Source: Roseiarcus sp035656495
GTDB taxonomy: Bacteria > Pseudomonadota > Alphaproteobacteria > Rhizobiales > Beijerinckiaceae
Assembly (NCBI GenBank): GCA_035656495.1
Contig: DASRSL010000217.1
Location: 1 to 23,477, forward strand
DNA length: 23,477 nt
Direction: 5' to 3'
In this document: positions 23,074-23,477 of the stretch, piece after piece
Layout of the letters: the number at the start of each line of letters is the position of its first letter
Numbering within the stretch: the first letter of the stretch is position 1
Notes under the pieces: model-generated
The model's database searches: none
Told to the model about the DNA's origin: nothing
The model's input: only the letters and a program-made list of their open reading frames with translations
Position numbers and translations under genes: made by a program

Positions 23074-23477
23074 GGCGCGGCGCTCGCGGTCGCCCTGGGC
23101 GGTTCGATCGCGACCTTCACGCCGTTGGCGAGATTGTACTGCCCGTTGACGACGACGCGCTCGCCCGGCGAGACGCCTTCCGTAAACACGGCCAACCCAT
23201 TCTGGCGGGCGACAACCAGCACGGGAACGCGGTGGGCGACATTGTCGGCCGAGAGCGTGTAGACGTAGTCCCCCTCGGGACCCGACATGACGCTCCCGAC
23301 GGGAGCGGTGAGGGCATTCTTGCGCACCCCGAGCACAAGGTCGACGGTGACGAACGCCCCCGGCCAGAGCGCTTCATTGTCGTTGGGGAACGTCGCGTAG
23401 AGGGCGACAGTGCCGGTCGTCGTGACGACCTGATTGTTGACGAAGGTGAGCTTGCCGTCGCCTAAGGACTTTCCTTT
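23070..23477 (-). CDS. RND efflux periplasmic adaptor (membrane fusion protein), 3' part
   Basis: The last 135 codons or so of a HlyD/AcrA-like adaptor; the gene continues beyond the right edge. The visible part starts in the beta-barrel domain ('GDGKLTFVNNQVVTTTGTV', 'NDNEALWPGAFVTVDLVLG') and runs through the membrane-proximal domain ('APVGSVMSGPEGDYVYTLSA', 'VSPGERVVVNGQYNLANGVK'). The order and wording match adaptors of MdtA/MexA type. The lipid-anchored or signal-peptide N-terminus and the hairpin are outside the window. The stop codon overlaps the pump's start codon, so adaptor and pump should be made together. A methionine at 23336 is internal to the gene and not a start. Confidence 0.92.
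   Translation of the reverse strand, partial: KGKSLGDGKLTFVNNQVVTTTGTVALYATFPNDNEALWPGAFVTVDLVLGVRKNALTAPVGSVMSGPEGDYVYTLSADNVAHRVPVLVVARQNGLAVFTEGVSPGERVVVNGQYNLANGVKVAIEPPRATASAAP

Noticed and set aside
21691..23262. 523-codon plus-strand open frame
   Set aside because: Antisense shadow of the RND pump gene, highly charged low-complexity composition, no ribosome-binding site or family resemblance.
1..23477. CRISPR array, tRNA, rRNA, transposase or prophage
   Set aside because: No regularly spaced direct repeats, no cloverleaf or rRNA-like stretch and no integrase or transposase motifs were seen on either strand.

Overview
The window is uniformly G+C-rich, with dense short operons and polyhydroxyalkanoate (PHA) granule genes. 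It also carries DUF5939-type class III cyclases, a 'Host_attach' family protein, candidate EcfG-type general-stress promoters and a PEP-CTERM-like protein with the 'PEVPTWAM' variant tail. Together these point to an alphaproteobacterium of the Hyphomicrobiales (Rhizobiales), perhaps near Beijerinckiaceae or Methylocystaceae. That placement is inferred from gene families and cannot be proved from the sequence alone.

Layout. (1) 285-3043: a FUSC-type membrane protein, a membrane-anchored protein with a peptidoglycan-binding-like C-terminus, an AT-rich gene-free island, and a cupin on the minus strand. (2) 3339-5784: a PHA module phasin - phaA thiolase - phasin; the two phasins are clear paralogues and no phaB or phaC lies next to them. 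(3) 5917-9349, minus strand: a decayed cupin gene and two tandem paralogous adenylate/guanylate cyclases carrying a four-cysteine zinc-ribbon-like motif. (4) 9453-12432, plus strand: an ATP-grasp-like remnant, then an apparent stress block. The block holds a ribosome-hibernation/cold-shock fusion, a 24-residue membrane peptide coupled to a four-helix membrane protein, and a Host_attach protein. The first two units are each preceded by GGAAC-N17-GGTT. (5) 12433-14895: a decay zone with an orphan PEP-CTERM-like gene and its terminator, a truncated and frameshifted GH43 remnant, a long inverted repeat, a small beta-rich protein and a broken orphan hypA. (6) 15373-19975: a complete five-gene Liv-type (HAAT) ABC importer operon. 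(7) 19972-23477, minus strand: an RND efflux pump and the 3' part of its periplasmic adaptor, which runs off the window.

How the genes work together. The Liv operon encodes binding protein, two permeases and two ATPases, with ATGA overlaps at two junctions, so it should act as one importer. The RND adaptor and pump also overlap by ATGA and would form one efflux unit with an outer-membrane channel outside the window. PhaA makes acetoacetyl-CoA for PHB and the phasins coat the granules. The stress block is probably controlled by the general stress sigma factor. Four loci (cupin 5917-6278, ATP-grasp-like 9453-9905, GH43 13344-13966, hypA 14560-14895) look broken. Several of the indels lie in or beside short G/C runs, so sequencing error has to be excluded before calling all of them true pseudogenes.

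No rRNA, tRNA, CRISPR array, transposase or phage gene was recognised.
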